From: Torreya grandis
Taxonomy: Eukaryota > Streptophyta > Pinopsida > Cupressales > Taxaceae
Direction: 5' to 3'
Assembly (NCBI GenBank): GCA_037957365.1
Contig: JARHVA010000250.1
Coordinates: 2,983,501-3,047,500 of the forward strand
Length of the DNA stretch: 64,000 nt
Shown here: positions 1-12,759 of the stretch, piece after piece
How the letters are laid out: each line of letters begins with the position of its first letter
How positions within the stretch are numbered: position 1 is the stretch's first letter
Position numbers and translations under genes: made by a program
The notes under the pieces: generated by a model
Seen by the model: only the letters and a program-made list of their open reading frames with translations
Told to the model about the DNA's origin: nothing
Databases searched by the model: none

Positions 1-2200
1 TCCTATCAAAATACCCATCAATCCTATGAACCATGTCATCCCTATGGTCTTCCATTTCCCTCTCCATATAGACATCATGTTTTTAGAAAGGCCTATGATG
101 AATTTTATCAAGAGTCCTATCAATAAATGCCTTCCTATAAATTTTGGTGTGACCCTTACCAACCATATCATGATTCCTATCAACCTTAAGAAGACACTTA
201 TGAGTCTTGTCATGAGGAATCTGATAATCCCATTAATTGCACACAAAGATAATATAATACAAAGTGTGAATTCTTACAAGCTAAAGTTGGTCTTGATCCC
301 CATCATTACCCTCCCCCTCATTAATTATTTCCATCTTATATCAAGTCTTTTTTGGCATCCATACCATAGTTACTAATTAATTAAAATACTATGAGAACAT
401 GGGATGATGAGTATGATGTTCTCCTTGATCATCTCATGAAATGGTTAAGAGGTGCTACCCAAATTTGTATACAGAGATTAGAAATGTTTGAAGGGATAGA
501 AAGAACGTAATGGGAGATCAAAGAGAAAATGGAATTGGAAAATAAGTGACTTCAATGCTTAATAGATAGGCTAAGGATGTGGGAAGACAAAGAAACTAAA
601 AATTAGTATGTTGTTATTGAAGAGCCTTAAGGAGGCTATTGACAAGGTGCAACTTTTGCTTATGTAGGTAATCTTCATAATAATCATCCCAAGGAATCTC
701 ACACCTATAAGCCTATCAATAAACCTTCCATCCCACCCTTTCTTAAGAAATATCCCTTTTTGAGGGAAGCAAATGAAGAGGAAAGAGATCAAGTTATAGT
801 TGATTAAGAAGATGTTCCTTCCATTACCCAACTCAATTTTATTTTCATACAGGAGTTTCTTCAAGAGTCAACCATTCTCAAGTTTTAAAGTTGCAAGAAG
901 GTTCCCTCCATTCCCAAAACCATCCATGAACCATCCATCATTCCTCATACTCCATCTCTAACTCATCATCCCCCCATCACATCTCATCATTCACCCTCAA
1001 ACCCATGAGCCTATCCATCAACCTTCCACCTTACCCTTTCTTAAAAAAGAGCCCATTTTGAGGGAAGCAAGTGAGGAGGAAATAAATCAATCTATAACTA
1101 ATAAACAGGATGTCATGAGTGAATATGAATAATAAATCAACATAGGGACTCCCCTTGGTGAAAACAAGTGCAACATTACCTTTTTGAATGAAGAGAAACA
1201 CATTGAAGATCCTTTTATAGCTATCAGTACATAGTCTAATGTAAAAGAGGATGTATTTGATAAAGACCTCTTACCCTATTATTCATGATGATATAGCTCT
1301 TAGAGATGAAATTCATGATGAATATGGATTATGGAAAAGTTTTGACGCCATATACAAGGAATTTTACAAATTAGAACATGAAGGTGAATGTCTTTCTATT
1401 GGTCATGAGCCTTCAATCATGGAGTTTAATGTAGTTTCTACCCAAGAAGTTGTAAACATAGAGGATGAGGCCAAGGAAAAAGTTAATTTTCCTCAAGGAT
1501 AGTCAAGAAATATATCTAAATTTGAATCCTTTTTTGGGATTTTAGGACATTATGTGGTCAATTTTGATGTTTCCAAACATCAAATACATCATATCATAGA
1601 GGAAAGCAAGTTTGAAAAGATTGTCATATCTTTAAGATTGTAAATTAAGGGTCAAGTAATTGAGAAGGTATAGAAGAGATTTTCCATGGAAGATAATGAC
1701 CAATATTGGGTGGACTATGTAAAATCTCCTTGATGCACCTTGAAGAAATTGTAGCTACTAAGAGGCCTAATCTTATTAGGAGAAACCATGAAAACCAAGG
1801 AGGTATGTCTTGATGAAACATCATTGGAGGTTATATTTGAGGATCCATATGATAAAGTTAAGACTATCTAAATGTAATCCAAGTTCATTTTCATAGCTAA
1901 CCTAGTTAGAGCTGCTTATTTCTCACTGAACATCATGTTAATGAAGTTGGTAGATACTATAAATAATAAGGAGGTATCAATACCAAGGGTTAAAAGGATA
2001 CATACCCTCATTTAATCCTTCATTCCATGATGAAAGAAGGTCTTTAAACTTCCCCTTTGATCTAGGAAGAAGTGTTTATTTTTAGGTTAGTTTATGCTTA
2101 GGCTAGTTAGTTTCCCTTTTTTCTGTATTTGCCTTCAATAAGTGCCTTGGGCATAGTTGCTTTTTTAATTCATTTTGTCCCTTTTACTTTAAGAGAAAAT
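1..2200 (+). pseudogene. Decayed plus-strand coding region of unknown family
   Basis: A plus-strand reading frame can be followed with many stops and frame changes from base 1 to about 2,100. The first 360 bases encode a Tyr/Pro/His-rich stretch (repeated SYQ, PYH and YHDSYQP-like words). About 390-620 encodes an acidic, Lys-rich, possibly helical stretch. The clearest open piece is 1,251-1,502 (83 codons, rich in Glu and Asp). No protease, reverse transcriptase or integrase motif is visible. It ends just before a purine-rich tract followed by TGTATC, the arrangement at the 3' end of an LTR retrotransposon, so a retroelement gag or accessory ORF is the best guess. The family is not recognised and the 5' end lies outside the window. 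Confidence 0.35.
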
Positions 2201-4202
2201 TTTAAAAAAAAGGGATAGACGTGTATCAATTTCTATCAGAGAGTTAGGATAGAGACTTATGACTCCATGCCCAATGGATTAGATAAGGTAAATGGTCTAG
2301 GTTCTCAAGCATAGTAAGCATACTTCCCTATTTATTCACCAAATATGTTGGCCAAATTTGGCCCACATACTAGTATTTTTCCTAGATAAATCAACTAAGT
2401 AGATTTCCTAATTTAATGATGATCAAAATATGGCTTGCATAAGCCAAGGAGATCTAGACCATCATCACACGTCACATAAAAATAGATAGGTCAGTCTAAT
2501 TATGTATTTTATAAATATACTTAAGAGGCCTCTCAGAGTGAAAAGATTTCATGGATAATTATCTTTTGATGACTTGAACATTCTCTACAAAATTAGTATC
2601 TTTATGATTTTTTTACCTCAAGATACAAGCATTTAAAGTTGAACCAAGAGAATGGGATAGGCATGGAGATGTCAAGTTTAAGCCACAGTAAGTAACCATT
2701 TAGATTTGAAAATCCTTAACAAGTTTCAAGTTTAACATGGATCTAATAAGTGTCAAGATCTCGATAGCTCAGGTAGAATATCAACAACATGTGGGTAGTC
2801 AAAAAGTGCCTAGAACAATATCAATGGTCAGCATTCAATCAAATCAAAGATCCAATAGGGAGAATAAACCTAATGATGTTAGTGGGTCTTGAATATCTAA
2901 TGGTATGCACTTAATCATTATAAATTAGATCAATAGTGCTCAAAATTTCAACTATTCAGTGGATCTTAGGAATGAATGACTATGAAAACTATCAGGTAAA
3001 TAAATGGTATGTATTTGAGCCATGTAAAGGGAGATTGATAGTGTGCATAAGGTCAAAAATTCAACAAGCTTAGGATGAATGTGAGGCCACAATTTGGAAT
3101 AATTATGGAATTAAATAGACTAATAATAAGACCTTGAGAAGGGATGCATCATTAATAAAAATCACAATTGAGTAGCCTAGATCAATATTAATGGCTGACA
3201 TTAAAATTTGAATCCAAAAAACTTCAATGGAGAACAAATTTGACTCAGGTCAAACCATAGCAAATATCTCAAAGAGATAAAAAATATCAAATATCCCCCC
3301 CCACCCATTAGAACTCATTTGAACACCATTAAGTAGACATAGTCATATAGTCAAGATGGTTAATGATGAAACTCCATTACTATTAAATATCAGATAGGAC
3401 CTCTGGTTGATTTAAAACCTATCGACCCCATTCTCAGAAAATTGTAGGATTATTCCATGGTTGTGTTCATTTCTCTTTTGGAAGGAATATCTTCATGTGT
3501 AGGGACTTCTTAGTTTTCATAAGATTTAAAGGCATAATAGGTTTATTTATACTTAATAGAGATCAATAACAAAAATACATGGCCTATAGGTTTTTCATTA
3601 ATAGGATAACTATAGGAAAACCAATAAAATAAGATTGGTTTTCAATCTATAGTGAACCTATGTTTAGGTTTGGGAGAGGGGCAGATAGGTGGTTATGGAG
3701 AAATGTCTCATCTATCAACATGGCCATATCTTTGACAAATCAAGTACTTACCACCACTCAAAGTAGACATGACATGGCTTTGTCTAGATTCAAGGTATGA
3801 GGACTTTGTCCTTACAGTGAAATCAAGTGGAAGATGGCATGGAAGATCAAAGCAAAGAGATTGGATCATTCAATGTTGTTCATATCTAAATGATATTACT
3901 TCCTTTTATTGATCATGACTCATCATCTACAAAATAGACTCTTGTATTTTAGTGTATTTCTTAACCAATGAGAATAACTTGAAGACTATTGGAGTAAATA
4001 AAATCTAATTTATTGAGATGAAGGATCAGTCCTATTGACCTCATTTATTGATTTTTATACTCAAAAAGTGGTGGAGAATTTAAGAAAGGTGGTTTGGATC
4101 ATCCAAGTGATTGGACCTCCATTTATTGATTTTTATACTCATGTTCCTTCTTCTCTCTCCCTTTCTCCTATATCACCCCATTATTTCTCATTTGTAAAGA
4201 TT

Positions 4203-4263
<61 letters not shown>

Positions 4264-4268
4264 CTCTC

Positions 4269-4367
<99 letters not shown>

Positions 4368-4786
4368 AGATTCTAGACTCTCACAAGGACTCTTTGATCT
4401 TGAAGAGCAGGGGACTCTCTGAGATATTATAATATATGCTCATCTTGATTAGGAAAACCCTATCGATAATTTGTAATAACTACCTTTTGATGAAATAAAG
4501 GACTTTATTTACCTATTCCTTACCTTAGATCTATGTTTAATGAGTTGTGAATGATGGCATAGTGAATGAGAGTCTTCATCATCAATTGGCCTCCTTCCTT
4601 GCCTCTTTTACAGTGTTTTTAAGCTATTTTCAGGTCTAGATTAGTGTTTTTCCTGAACCTAGTCCATGAAACACTTATGCAATCAGTTGGTATATAAGGT
4701 TGTGTGAGCTAGCATTGTCTTGTGTTGATCTAGTGTGGGTTAAAGCTTATGAGAGTTTCCCATTTTTATTTGGTGCATCACCTTTT
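2190..4786 (+). mobile_element. Possible polypurine tract and 3' LTR of a plus-strand element
   Basis: A purine-rich run (AAAAAAAAGGGATAGA, about 2,203-2,219) is followed directly by TGTATCAATT at 2,222. Downstream is non-coding DNA with an AATAAA at about 4,493. The first plausible CA end before a change of character is GTGCATCA near 4,786. Together these look like a PPT plus a long LTR holding the (CT)n tract. No second LTR copy is present in the window to test this, and the right edge is a guess. The stretch contains no convincing gene. Confidence 0.3.
4204..4368. repeat. (CT)n microsatellite
   Basis: About 165 bases of nearly pure CT dinucleotide, interrupted in five or so places by an extra C (CCTCTC). 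Open frames across it give only Ser-Leu repeats and are not genes. Confidence 0.97.
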
Positions 4787-5130
4787 AGCCTTCTTAGGAG
4801 CCATTTTCCTCCTTCTAACCCTTTTTCCTATAATATTATTAGTTTAGGTTATCCATCAAGAGGAAGTTGACCTTATCTAAAGGTTCATCCCAATCATAGG
4901 CTACCCATAGACTGGGTTTGTTCCCATATAATGGCTTAGTCAAAAGAAGCCTAAATAACTCTCTCCAAGGGTGTAGATTAATGCCATAATAGGACCTCAA
5001 GATGTTTTATTCTAGTCTTGGATTTAGCTAGGATATCATATACATAGTATTACATGATGACATGAAGCATGTCATGGAAAATAACTATCATTGATATTTT
5101 ATAAGTGGATCTAGTGTTCTTAAGGAAGAA
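4400..5130. other. Non-coding stretch between two retroelement remnants
   Basis: No protein family can be recognised here. It contains an AATAAA-bearing segment at 4,490-4,510 and AT-rich filler. It joins the possible plus-strand LTR to the 3'-truncated minus-strand pol that starts at about 5,136; RNase H and integrase of that pol are absent. Confidence 0.5.
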
Positions 5131-5135
5131 AGGAA

Positions 5136-5580
5136 TTAATTGATAACAAAGTTACCCCAAGATGTTTTAAATGTTGTCTTATGTTGGTCCTCAGAAGTAA
5201 TTTTAATTTGATTGTAACCCAAAAATCCATCCATCAAGGATAACATCTCATGACTTGTGTTGGATTCTATGATCACGTCTATGTTAGATAATGCAAAATT
5301 ATATTTTGGACATGCTTTTTTAATGTCCCTAAAATCTATACACACTCTAATTCATGTTAGTTTCTTTTACACATGTACTATGTTAGAGATCCATTCAAAA
5401 TAGTCAATAGTATGTGTGAAACCAACCTATAATTACTTTTACAATTCCTCTTTCACAAGTAGTGTTACTTTAGGATGCATTCTTCTGAGTTTTTTCTTGA
5501 GTGGTTTGGCATCCTTATGGACAAAAATATGGTGAAAAACTAGTGATTTATCTATTCTTTGCATGTTGGCATATGACCAT
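5136..5580 (-). pseudogene. pol: Ty3/gypsy reverse transcriptase fragment
   Basis: Reverse transcriptase copies retroelement RNA into DNA. Reading the minus strand from about 5,580, the N-terminal RT words appear in family order: a KPLKKKLRRMHP-like segment, LLVKEEL, a stop-damaged VGF..TIDY.EWISNIV, then VCIDFRDIKKACPK, MDGFLGYNQI and TTFKTSWG (about 5,345-5,136). This is fingers and palm up to just before the YxDD box. The fragment stops there: YxDD, thumb, RNase H and integrase are missing, so the copy is 3'-truncated. Many stops stand where Gln, Arg or Trp are expected. The sequence type is Tat/Ogre-like, inferred from remembered family consensus. Confidence 0.85.
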
Positions 5581-5599
5581 GTAAATACATATGAAAATT

Positions 5600-6700
5600 A
5601 TTTGAGAAAAAGTGTGAAAGTGGTTTTTTCTTCTTGATCTAATGATGCAAAAAAATTCACAATTTTTAGATTTGTATTTGTCCTAACATTAACCTCAATA
5701 GTTATTTCAAATAAGAAGGTAGATTATTCTTGATACTTTGTAGGAGGTGAAGGAAGATTGAATTCCCCCTCAGGTTCTTCATGACTTGTAGAGATTTTTT
5801 TTTACTTATTTGATGTCATTAATGTGAATATAAAATCTCCCCAAAGGATGCATAATCATCCAACTAAATGTAAAATCCCTTATTTTAGTATTTTACTAGG
5901 ATGTAATATTGGATTCTCATAAATTCATATATTACTTCATCATTTTATAAATGATCAAGTGAAGGTGATGGTTGTTAGTCCCATTAGATAATATTTAGGT
6001 AAGTTCAAGCATTATAATTTTATTATCATGGAAGAGGTTAGTGATGGAAATATATTTGAATTATCTATAGACAAAACTTATTTTTGTATTTGAATATGCT
6101 TCATCAAAATTGATAGTAGGATCAATAATTTGAAGTGTAGTACTCACATTAAGTGGATTAAATCTAATACCATGTAAGACTTCATGTGATTTAAGACTTA
6201 TTGATTCTAAAGTACCTCGTTCATGGAGACTAAGGCCCTTACCTTTGTAGTTCATGATGGATTAGCAATGAGGTATTGGTTTTTTAGGAAACATGTAGCT
6301 TGTTCATTAGAATAAATCCATGAAGAGTTAAAATCTTTAATTTTATCATCATAAAGGAGACCACCTTCTATAAATGATGTCTTGATAAATTTTTGAACCA
6401 TTTGAGTATCCTTTCTAAAGTGGGGCATGTCGTGATTGCTAAGAGACATGTGGATTTTGAATAAGTAATAAATATCATGAATTTCATATTTAACCATCCC
6501 TTTATCCATAATAGTGAACTTAGATGGAGGAGATATTGTGTGTTATGAAGTGGAAGGTTCACTTGTAGATGGATGACTTATAGATGTTTGGCTTGTAGAT
6601 GGAAATTTTATGAAGGGTTGAAATAACTCATTGAGATGAACATAATTGGCTAGGTTTGGTGACTCCTTAGTAGGAACACAAGTGTCTTCTCTAACAAGGA
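5600..6700 (-). pseudogene. Decayed protease-RT spacer of the same element
   Basis: Two open pieces, 6,252-6,509 (85 codons) and 6,061-6,255 (64 codons), lie between the protease and RT remnants in the same orientation. They have no catalytic motif. Their position matches the poorly conserved linker between protease and RT in plant Ty3/gypsy polyproteins. The assignment rests on position and orientation only. Confidence 0.4.
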
Positions 6701-6799
6701 GATAATTGGATTGTTGATATCATCCTTTCAATAATTTATAATATTAGAAGGGTTGAGGAGAACCAAGTATATTTACTTTTATGTTGTCATGAGAAAACT

Positions 6800-7100
6800 T
6801 CAAAAATTTATAGAGGTGGATGGAATAATGTTCATGGTATGAATCCATGTAAGTCTAAGGAGTAAATTGTATGGAAGATCTAAGTCAAGTACATGGACTA
6901 AATTATCTTTAATTATAGGCATCACTATAAGAGGGAGATAAATAGTGACCATGGACTCACGTCCATGGTTATAATATGCCTTAATGGTCATAATTTTAAG
7001 TTATATTGTTGTCATTAAATATCCCAAATATTTTATCAATATTAATATACATAAATTCAAAGTTGAGCCATTGTCTATAAACACCATTTTTAATTTGTTC
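6800..7100 (-). pseudogene. Retropepsin-like protease fragment
   Basis: The minus-strand piece at 6,991-6,800 carries the C-terminal part of a retroelement aspartic protease. The word LDLPYNLLLRLTWIH matches the family pattern in which a Leu-Leu-Gly-Arg-x-Trp-Ile-His segment follows the hydrophobic strand; here the Gly-Arg is mutated. The catalytic Asp-Ser/Thr-Gly would lie upstream at about 7,100-7,250 and was not found intact. It sits between the gag (7.7-8.9 kb) and RT (5.1-5.6 kb) traces on the same strand, so these are one element. Confidence 0.6.
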
Positions 7101-7685
7101 CTAGAGATTACGAATTATATATATAAAGGTATAGTATGCATAGATCCCATAGGGGAGACATCAAAAATATAAAATGTAACTTAATTTTTAGTGGATAAGT
7201 TTCCAATTAATGCTTGAAAATTGGATGGATTTATGTCTTGTGGAACTTTGGACTCTTAGAGGGATTTATACAATATGTATTTATATACAAGGAATGTCTT
7301 AAGAAGCTCTACGATGGATGTATGAGCTTGTGTCTTCTAAAATAACTCTATAATATTATAATTATGCTCAATAGTAGGTGAGGAAGCACTTATAATTGTA
7401 ATATTTTAACACCTTATTATAAAGTGCAATCTTAGGGTTTTACTATGACAACAAATACATGTTAATTTGTATAGTTAATATAATTAACTATCAAATCAAA
7501 AGGGTGATTAGTTTGATTGACATTTCTAGTTTGGGTTTCATCTTTACTTTCTTTTTAATGCCCTTTCTCATGTTTCATAAGTGGATCTTTGTATATACCC
7601 AAATTTTGATTTTTTAATGATGAATATTGGTTTTCAATGGCAATGTCTTCATGATCGATGAGGTCTTGAATTTAATCTTTATGTT

Positions 7686-8935
7686 TCATGTAACTATTTT
7701 TTTAGTGTCCCTTAATCTTTTGGTATTCATAGTATTTGGTTTTTTGATACCATTTAGATTTATGAACATTTTATTCAAATGGATTTGTGTTAGGTAAAAT
7801 AACCATGTTTGCAATGACCAACTTTCAAGATACCATCTCATAAGGTTCTCCCAAAGGAGTAAATTTTTACTTATTGTTTTCTTATATTGGTTGGCCACTT
7901 AGAATAGTGATATTTTTTATATGTTGAGTGTTTTGGACTTGTTTTGCATTAATTACACCATCACCTACAACATTTTTATTTTTTGGCAAAGAATTTGGTC
8001 TTTTTTGTGTTATTTACATAAGTATTTTCTAGCTTGAAAATATTAATGACACCCTTGTAAATCAAAGCTATTTTAGTTTGAATTCCCTTTTCTATGATTT
8101 CATTGAATTATGTGGGATAATGAATTTTTAATTGATGCACCAAATATGGATTAAGGTTCTTGGTAAATATTTTATTTTTTTTTAGGTGGGGACCATGGAA
8201 AATGGCTTGCTCATGACTACCATCTTTGAAATAAGGAGGAAAAAGTTTCACCATTTTGTTGTCTAGTATTTTATAAGTCTACCATGGTTAATTCTCATTC
8301 AACATTGTAAGAGAAGTGATGTAAAATTTTTTTGGATAAATCTTCAAATGTAGTAACTAATAATTTGGGTAAATGAAGAAACCACTATAGGGCTTGATGC
8401 CTAGATTGCATGGAAAGAGTATTAATAAATATTCATTGTTAAAGGAAATTTCTTCACAAGCCATATAAAACTCTTTAAGATGTTCCATAGGATCCCCTTT
8501 ACCTTTGTATTGATCAAACTTAGGGAGTTTAATGTGTGTAGGAAAGGGTGGCATCATGTTGTTAATATCAAATGAATATGGACAAATTTCTTCAAATTTA
8601 AATTGTTTTTTCTTCGAAAAGGTACCTTATTCTAAACCTTAGATATTATCTTTCATATGTTTCCACTCATGAATAAATTATGGTGGGAGTTGATTATTTT
8701 GATTAGAAGTGGTGAATGTGTTGGATGATTGACCAATGAAGGAACTTGAATTGATGTTGGAATGTGGAAGTGAATATGGATTTTGGGGTGGATTGTTATC
8801 GAATTTATTTGAAGTTAATTTGGGATAAAAGATGAATTTAGATTTACAAAGGAATTTGGATTTGTAGGTTGATTTATGAATGTGTTTTGATTCAAGTTTG
8901 GATGTGAAAATAAAGTTGATGTTAAACCAAAACAT
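7686..8935 (-). pseudogene. gag: Ty3/gypsy gag remnant
   Basis: Gag forms the retroelement particle. The strongest piece is 8,557-8,357: a start-like Met, then KLPKFDQYKGKGDPMEHLKE, FYMACEEISFNNEYL and LFPCNLG, which follow the plant gag pattern (target-binding FDG-x-GDP, then a helix ending in LFPxSL). Upstream, 8,935-8,678 is Asn/Ser-rich, as expected for a disordered N-terminus. Downstream, 7,898-7,686 continues gag, with WYLESWS and GIKKPN-like words. Stops and frame changes separate the pieces. It is the 5' gene of the minus-strand remnant whose protease and RT lie at 7.0-5.1 kb. Confidence 0.75.
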
Positions 8936-8949
8936 TGTTGTGGATTGAT

Positions 8950-11060
8950 ATTGGAGTGGAATGACGAATTAGGATTGAAGGTTGGATTTGGGTTTATGAA
9001 TGAATTTGAGATTGTGAGAATTTGATTTATGGGTGGATTTGAAGTAAATTTTTAAAATTGATTAAAATGGGATGTTGATTAGTGATTGGTGAATTTGAAT
9101 GAATATTCATATTCATATTTTGATTGGTTTGTGAAATTAAATATGCATTCAATTTTAGATTTAGATTTTTATTGGTGATAAGTTAATTTGAATGATTATT
9201 CAAATTTGTATTTATATTGATGTGTGAAATTGAATATGTATTCAAGTTCATTTTTTGATGTCATTAGTTGATTGGTGAATTTTAATGACTATTAATATTT
9301 GGATTTTGATTAATTTATGTGTAGAGATAAATTAGGGCACAATATGGATTTAGCTATGTAAATTCAAACCCAAACATCAAACTACTTAGTTAAATTCTAG
9401 AGCCATTAGAATTCAATGGAAATAGATAAACAAGTTATTCAAAACAACATTATAATTGTAAATCTAAATGCTCTAAACCATGATCAAACAAAATAAAAAT
9501 AAGAGGATTGGGATTAAGATTACCTTAGACTCATATTTTGGACATTATGATGGCATGATTGTGGATTATGGATGCTTGTGATTTAAAGATTAGATTGACA
9601 TGGATTTGTTATGAAGCTTGGAGATGGCCTTCCATGGAGTGGAGTAGTTGTTTAAATATATTTTGGAGGGAGGGATCAATGGTCGAGATTTGAAGTTGGA
9701 TGAGGGATATAAATGGATGAGAATTAAAAAGAATTTAAAATTCCTTGAAAGCCTTTAGATTTAGAGGATTATAAAGATGAGGGGTTAGAATAGAGAGGAT
9801 TATATAATCCTCTAATTCTATAATCCTCTTAGGGATTAATTATGCTTAGGGATGGATTAGATATGGATTAGGTGGGTGATTAGGGACTAGGGGTGTAGGA
9901 GAGCCTAGGCATAGGCTATTAGGTGTGTCATTGGGAATTTAAAATTTACAAATAATAGGTAAGTGGGGTTATATTAGGATAATGGGGATTTGGGATGAAT
10001 TAATTAATTGGTGGGGTTGAATAAGGTTAGAAAATGAATAAGTAATGAGGGGAGGATATTAGATAAATAATTAGGAAGGGGATAAATTATCAAGATAAAT
10101 TAGAATAAATGAGATGAATAGGATTAGTGTCAACGAATAAAAATATTAGTGATGATAATATAGGTGAGTGAATTTAGGTGCATTTATTTTGCCTCTCTTT
10201 GAAATGGATTTGTGAGTGAATCAAAGTGTAAGGAGTAGTGGTCTTTAAAATAAAAACCATGTCATGGATGAATGTTAGTAGATGTGATGTTAGGGGATAT
10301 GATGCCCCCTCAAAGGGACATGTTAGGAAGAATGAGACAAATGGCCACTCTAAATAAGAAATGATGGGTGGGATGTGATGGATAGATGAGGGGATGGGAT
10401 GTAATATGTGAGATATATGAGGAGTTGAATTCAAATTAAGGAATGAACTACAAATTGATGATTTTATTAGAAAAGACACATGCACAGGGAGTAGAGATGA
10501 CTTTTTTCATGTTTGTTAACACATCCCAAGGGGGAGTCAACCATAATGTGATGATGATAAGATTAAAAGGACACAAGCTATAGATGTATCCCAAGTAAGG
10601 ATGCATGCAAGGGAGATCTCTAGGCTAGGATAAGATGATGATTTTATAATATTAATGATGAGTGTATCTTAAAGCTAAATCAATCAATATGATGTATAAA
10701 GAAGAAATGATATGATTGAGTGACCAAAAGATAGGATTTCATTGCATCAAATCAATGAGATATAATGTAATTAATTAGGATACCCCAAGTAAGGATACAT
10801 GCAAGGGAGTGATAATTGATAAATTTACCAATCAATGGTTGATGAAATAAAATATGGATGTTGTGATTTGTCAAGACTAATCACCAAGTACAAGTGATTG
10901 ATGAAAAGATTAGGGAGATAATTGTGAGGATGGGGATTGATCAACTAATTGATGAATGATTGATTGATTTTATGGTTCAAAGATTTGATTGATGTAAGAA
11001 TTGAAGATGATCAAAGATAAGATATATGTGATGATGAATGATGGTGAAAGAGTAGATAAT
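8950..11060. other. AT-rich non-coding stretch, likely leader and LTR debris
   Basis: No protein motif was found on either strand. Short words such as GGATTTG, GATTGATG and TGATTGGTGAATTTGAATGA recur irregularly (8,950-9,310), giving a low-complexity look. Position upstream of the gag remnant makes it the expected place for that element's 5' leader and LTR, but no LTR end could be fixed. Confidence 0.4.
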
Positions 11061-11075
11061 GGCCAAGCTATCCTT

Positions 11076-11146
11076 GAGCACTAAAAAATGGCCAAGTGTT
11101 GCCTACATAGTTTGAAAAGACCTCAGGCTGATGTAGTTCTAACGAG
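11076..11146 (-). repeat. Conserved plant retroelement 3'-region motif, copy 1
   Basis: On the plus strand this reads AGTGTTGCCTACATAG, a short AT-rich spacer, then GGCTGATGTAGTTCT. On the minus strand it is the word GAACTACAT...CTATGTAGGCAAC. The same pair, with the same spacing and order, is found at 42.6-43.1 kb in the 3' untranslated part of the intact gag-only element. From memory, a similar word is widespread in plant Ty3/gypsy 3' regions. The upstream phrase GGCCAAGCTA is also shared with 42.8 kb. Confidence 0.65.
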
Positions 11147-11148
11147 GA

Positions 11149-11150
11149 GG

Positions 11151-11184
<34 letters not shown>

Positions 11185-11185
11185 A

Positions 11186-11245
<60 letters not shown>

Positions 11246-11248
11246 ATT

Positions 11249-11323
<75 letters not shown>

Positions 11324-11360
11324 GTGATGATGGTGATGATGATGATGTTGATGATGATTA
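11149..11360. repeat. (GAT)n trinucleotide microsatellite
   Basis: About 210 bases of GAT/ATG triplets with a few single-base changes (GATAAT, GATTATTAT, GATGGT). It lies beside the conserved 3'-region motif, in a 5 kb tract that is generally rich in GATG words. The Met-only translation is an artefact. Confidence 0.97.
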
Positions 11361-11399
11361 ATGATTAGAAATTGATGATGATTAGTATGATTAGACTTG

Positions 11400-12750
11400 T
11401 TAATGATTGAAGAATATGATTTAGATGGTGAGATGAAGATGATAAAGATAAAAGATGGGATTTTAATTGGATTAGTTAAGAGGATTAGATTAATGATGGG
11501 AATAAGGATGATTAGATGATTAGGTGTAGGTGATCAAGTGATAACAACTATCATAAGACTCATCATAGTCTAAGTAACCCAATAGGTATAGCACTTGGCA
11601 ATATGTCTCATGATATAAACATGACCAAGTGGACATTTTGTCAAAGGGCATGGGTAAATATCAAAATTTGCATCTTCAAGGGTACTTATAAGAATTATTA
11701 TAGGTTTGGATGACTTTATAGCATCCCCATCCCCATTCATTTCCCAATAGACAAAAAGAGACATGATGTAATAATAAAATATTTTCATGATAAGAGACAT
11801 ATAAACAAGATAAATAGAACAAATAAATAACACACACAAGTATCTACATTCAATGTTATAATGTCTTATCAAATGATGGGATGATTGATTAGGTGATGGG
11901 CTAGACTAGGATGATTGTGATGTGATTTTGGATAGGATGATTGTGATTAGGCTTAGGACTTAAGTAAGGATATGGATATATATTAGGATTAAGCTAATGA
12001 ATTTGATGAGGATATGGATTTGGGGATGACCAAATATTACCAAAAGATAAAACCTTACAAGATTTTAATCTAGCAAAAGATTAGGAGATGATGGGATCAA
12101 ATACCTTCCATACTAGTAGAATAGTTATTATATGGATGTTAGGCATGGAAATGCAGTGATAAAGAAGTGATGGGTACTAAATTAAATTCTTTGACAAGGT
12201 TATGTATGTCAATAATACCTATTCAAAAGGTATGATGATGAATATAAGGATGGGTGACCACTAGATTTTGGGTTCTAAGATAGAATAGGAGATAGATATT
12301 AGATGGTTATTTGGGATGCTGATAAGGATAATGGGATTTATGAGATGGGTATTGGATGTGTTATATGATGGTAAATGGGATGGTATAATGAGACTAGGTA
12401 TTTATGCATAAGACAAGATATCATGGACTATTTTTGCATCTTTTATGATTTTTAGGGTTTTTGAAATATTTCACTTTTTAGGGATTTTTGGGATATGTAT
12501 GTACACTATATAAATAGAATTAATAGAAAAGGGAATATTAAGCTAAGAAACTAGGATGATAATGGATGGAATGATAGATGATGTTGATAAAAAGATGAGT
12601 GGATGGGGAACAAGGAAGAATGGACTAGGGATTGCCAATGACCACATCATGAAAGGACCAGATGTTTAGTTTCCTAAGTGCTCATTAAAGGATATACCAA
12701 GATGGTTTAACTTCTCAAGAAACCTTTTGCTTCCTTATGAAGGTAAAGAC
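11400..12750. other. GAT-rich non-coding DNA
   Basis: Purine-rich on the plus strand with many GATGAT and GGATTAGG words. A 100-codon minus-strand frame at 11,872-11,570 has no recognisable motif and is probably chance. By analogy with 42-44.9 kb, this would be the 3' untranslated part of a decayed gag-only element. Confidence 0.4.
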
Positions 12751-12759
12751 AATAAGGAA

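Noticed and set aside
3290..3306. C-rich run as a second polypurine tract complement
   Set aside because: No LTR-like terminus or coding trace in the matching orientation next to it.
4035..4422. Open frames of Ser-Leu repeats
   Set aside because: They are translations of the (CT)n microsatellite.
11150..11368. Poly-methionine open frame
   Set aside because: Translation of the (GAT)n microsatellite.
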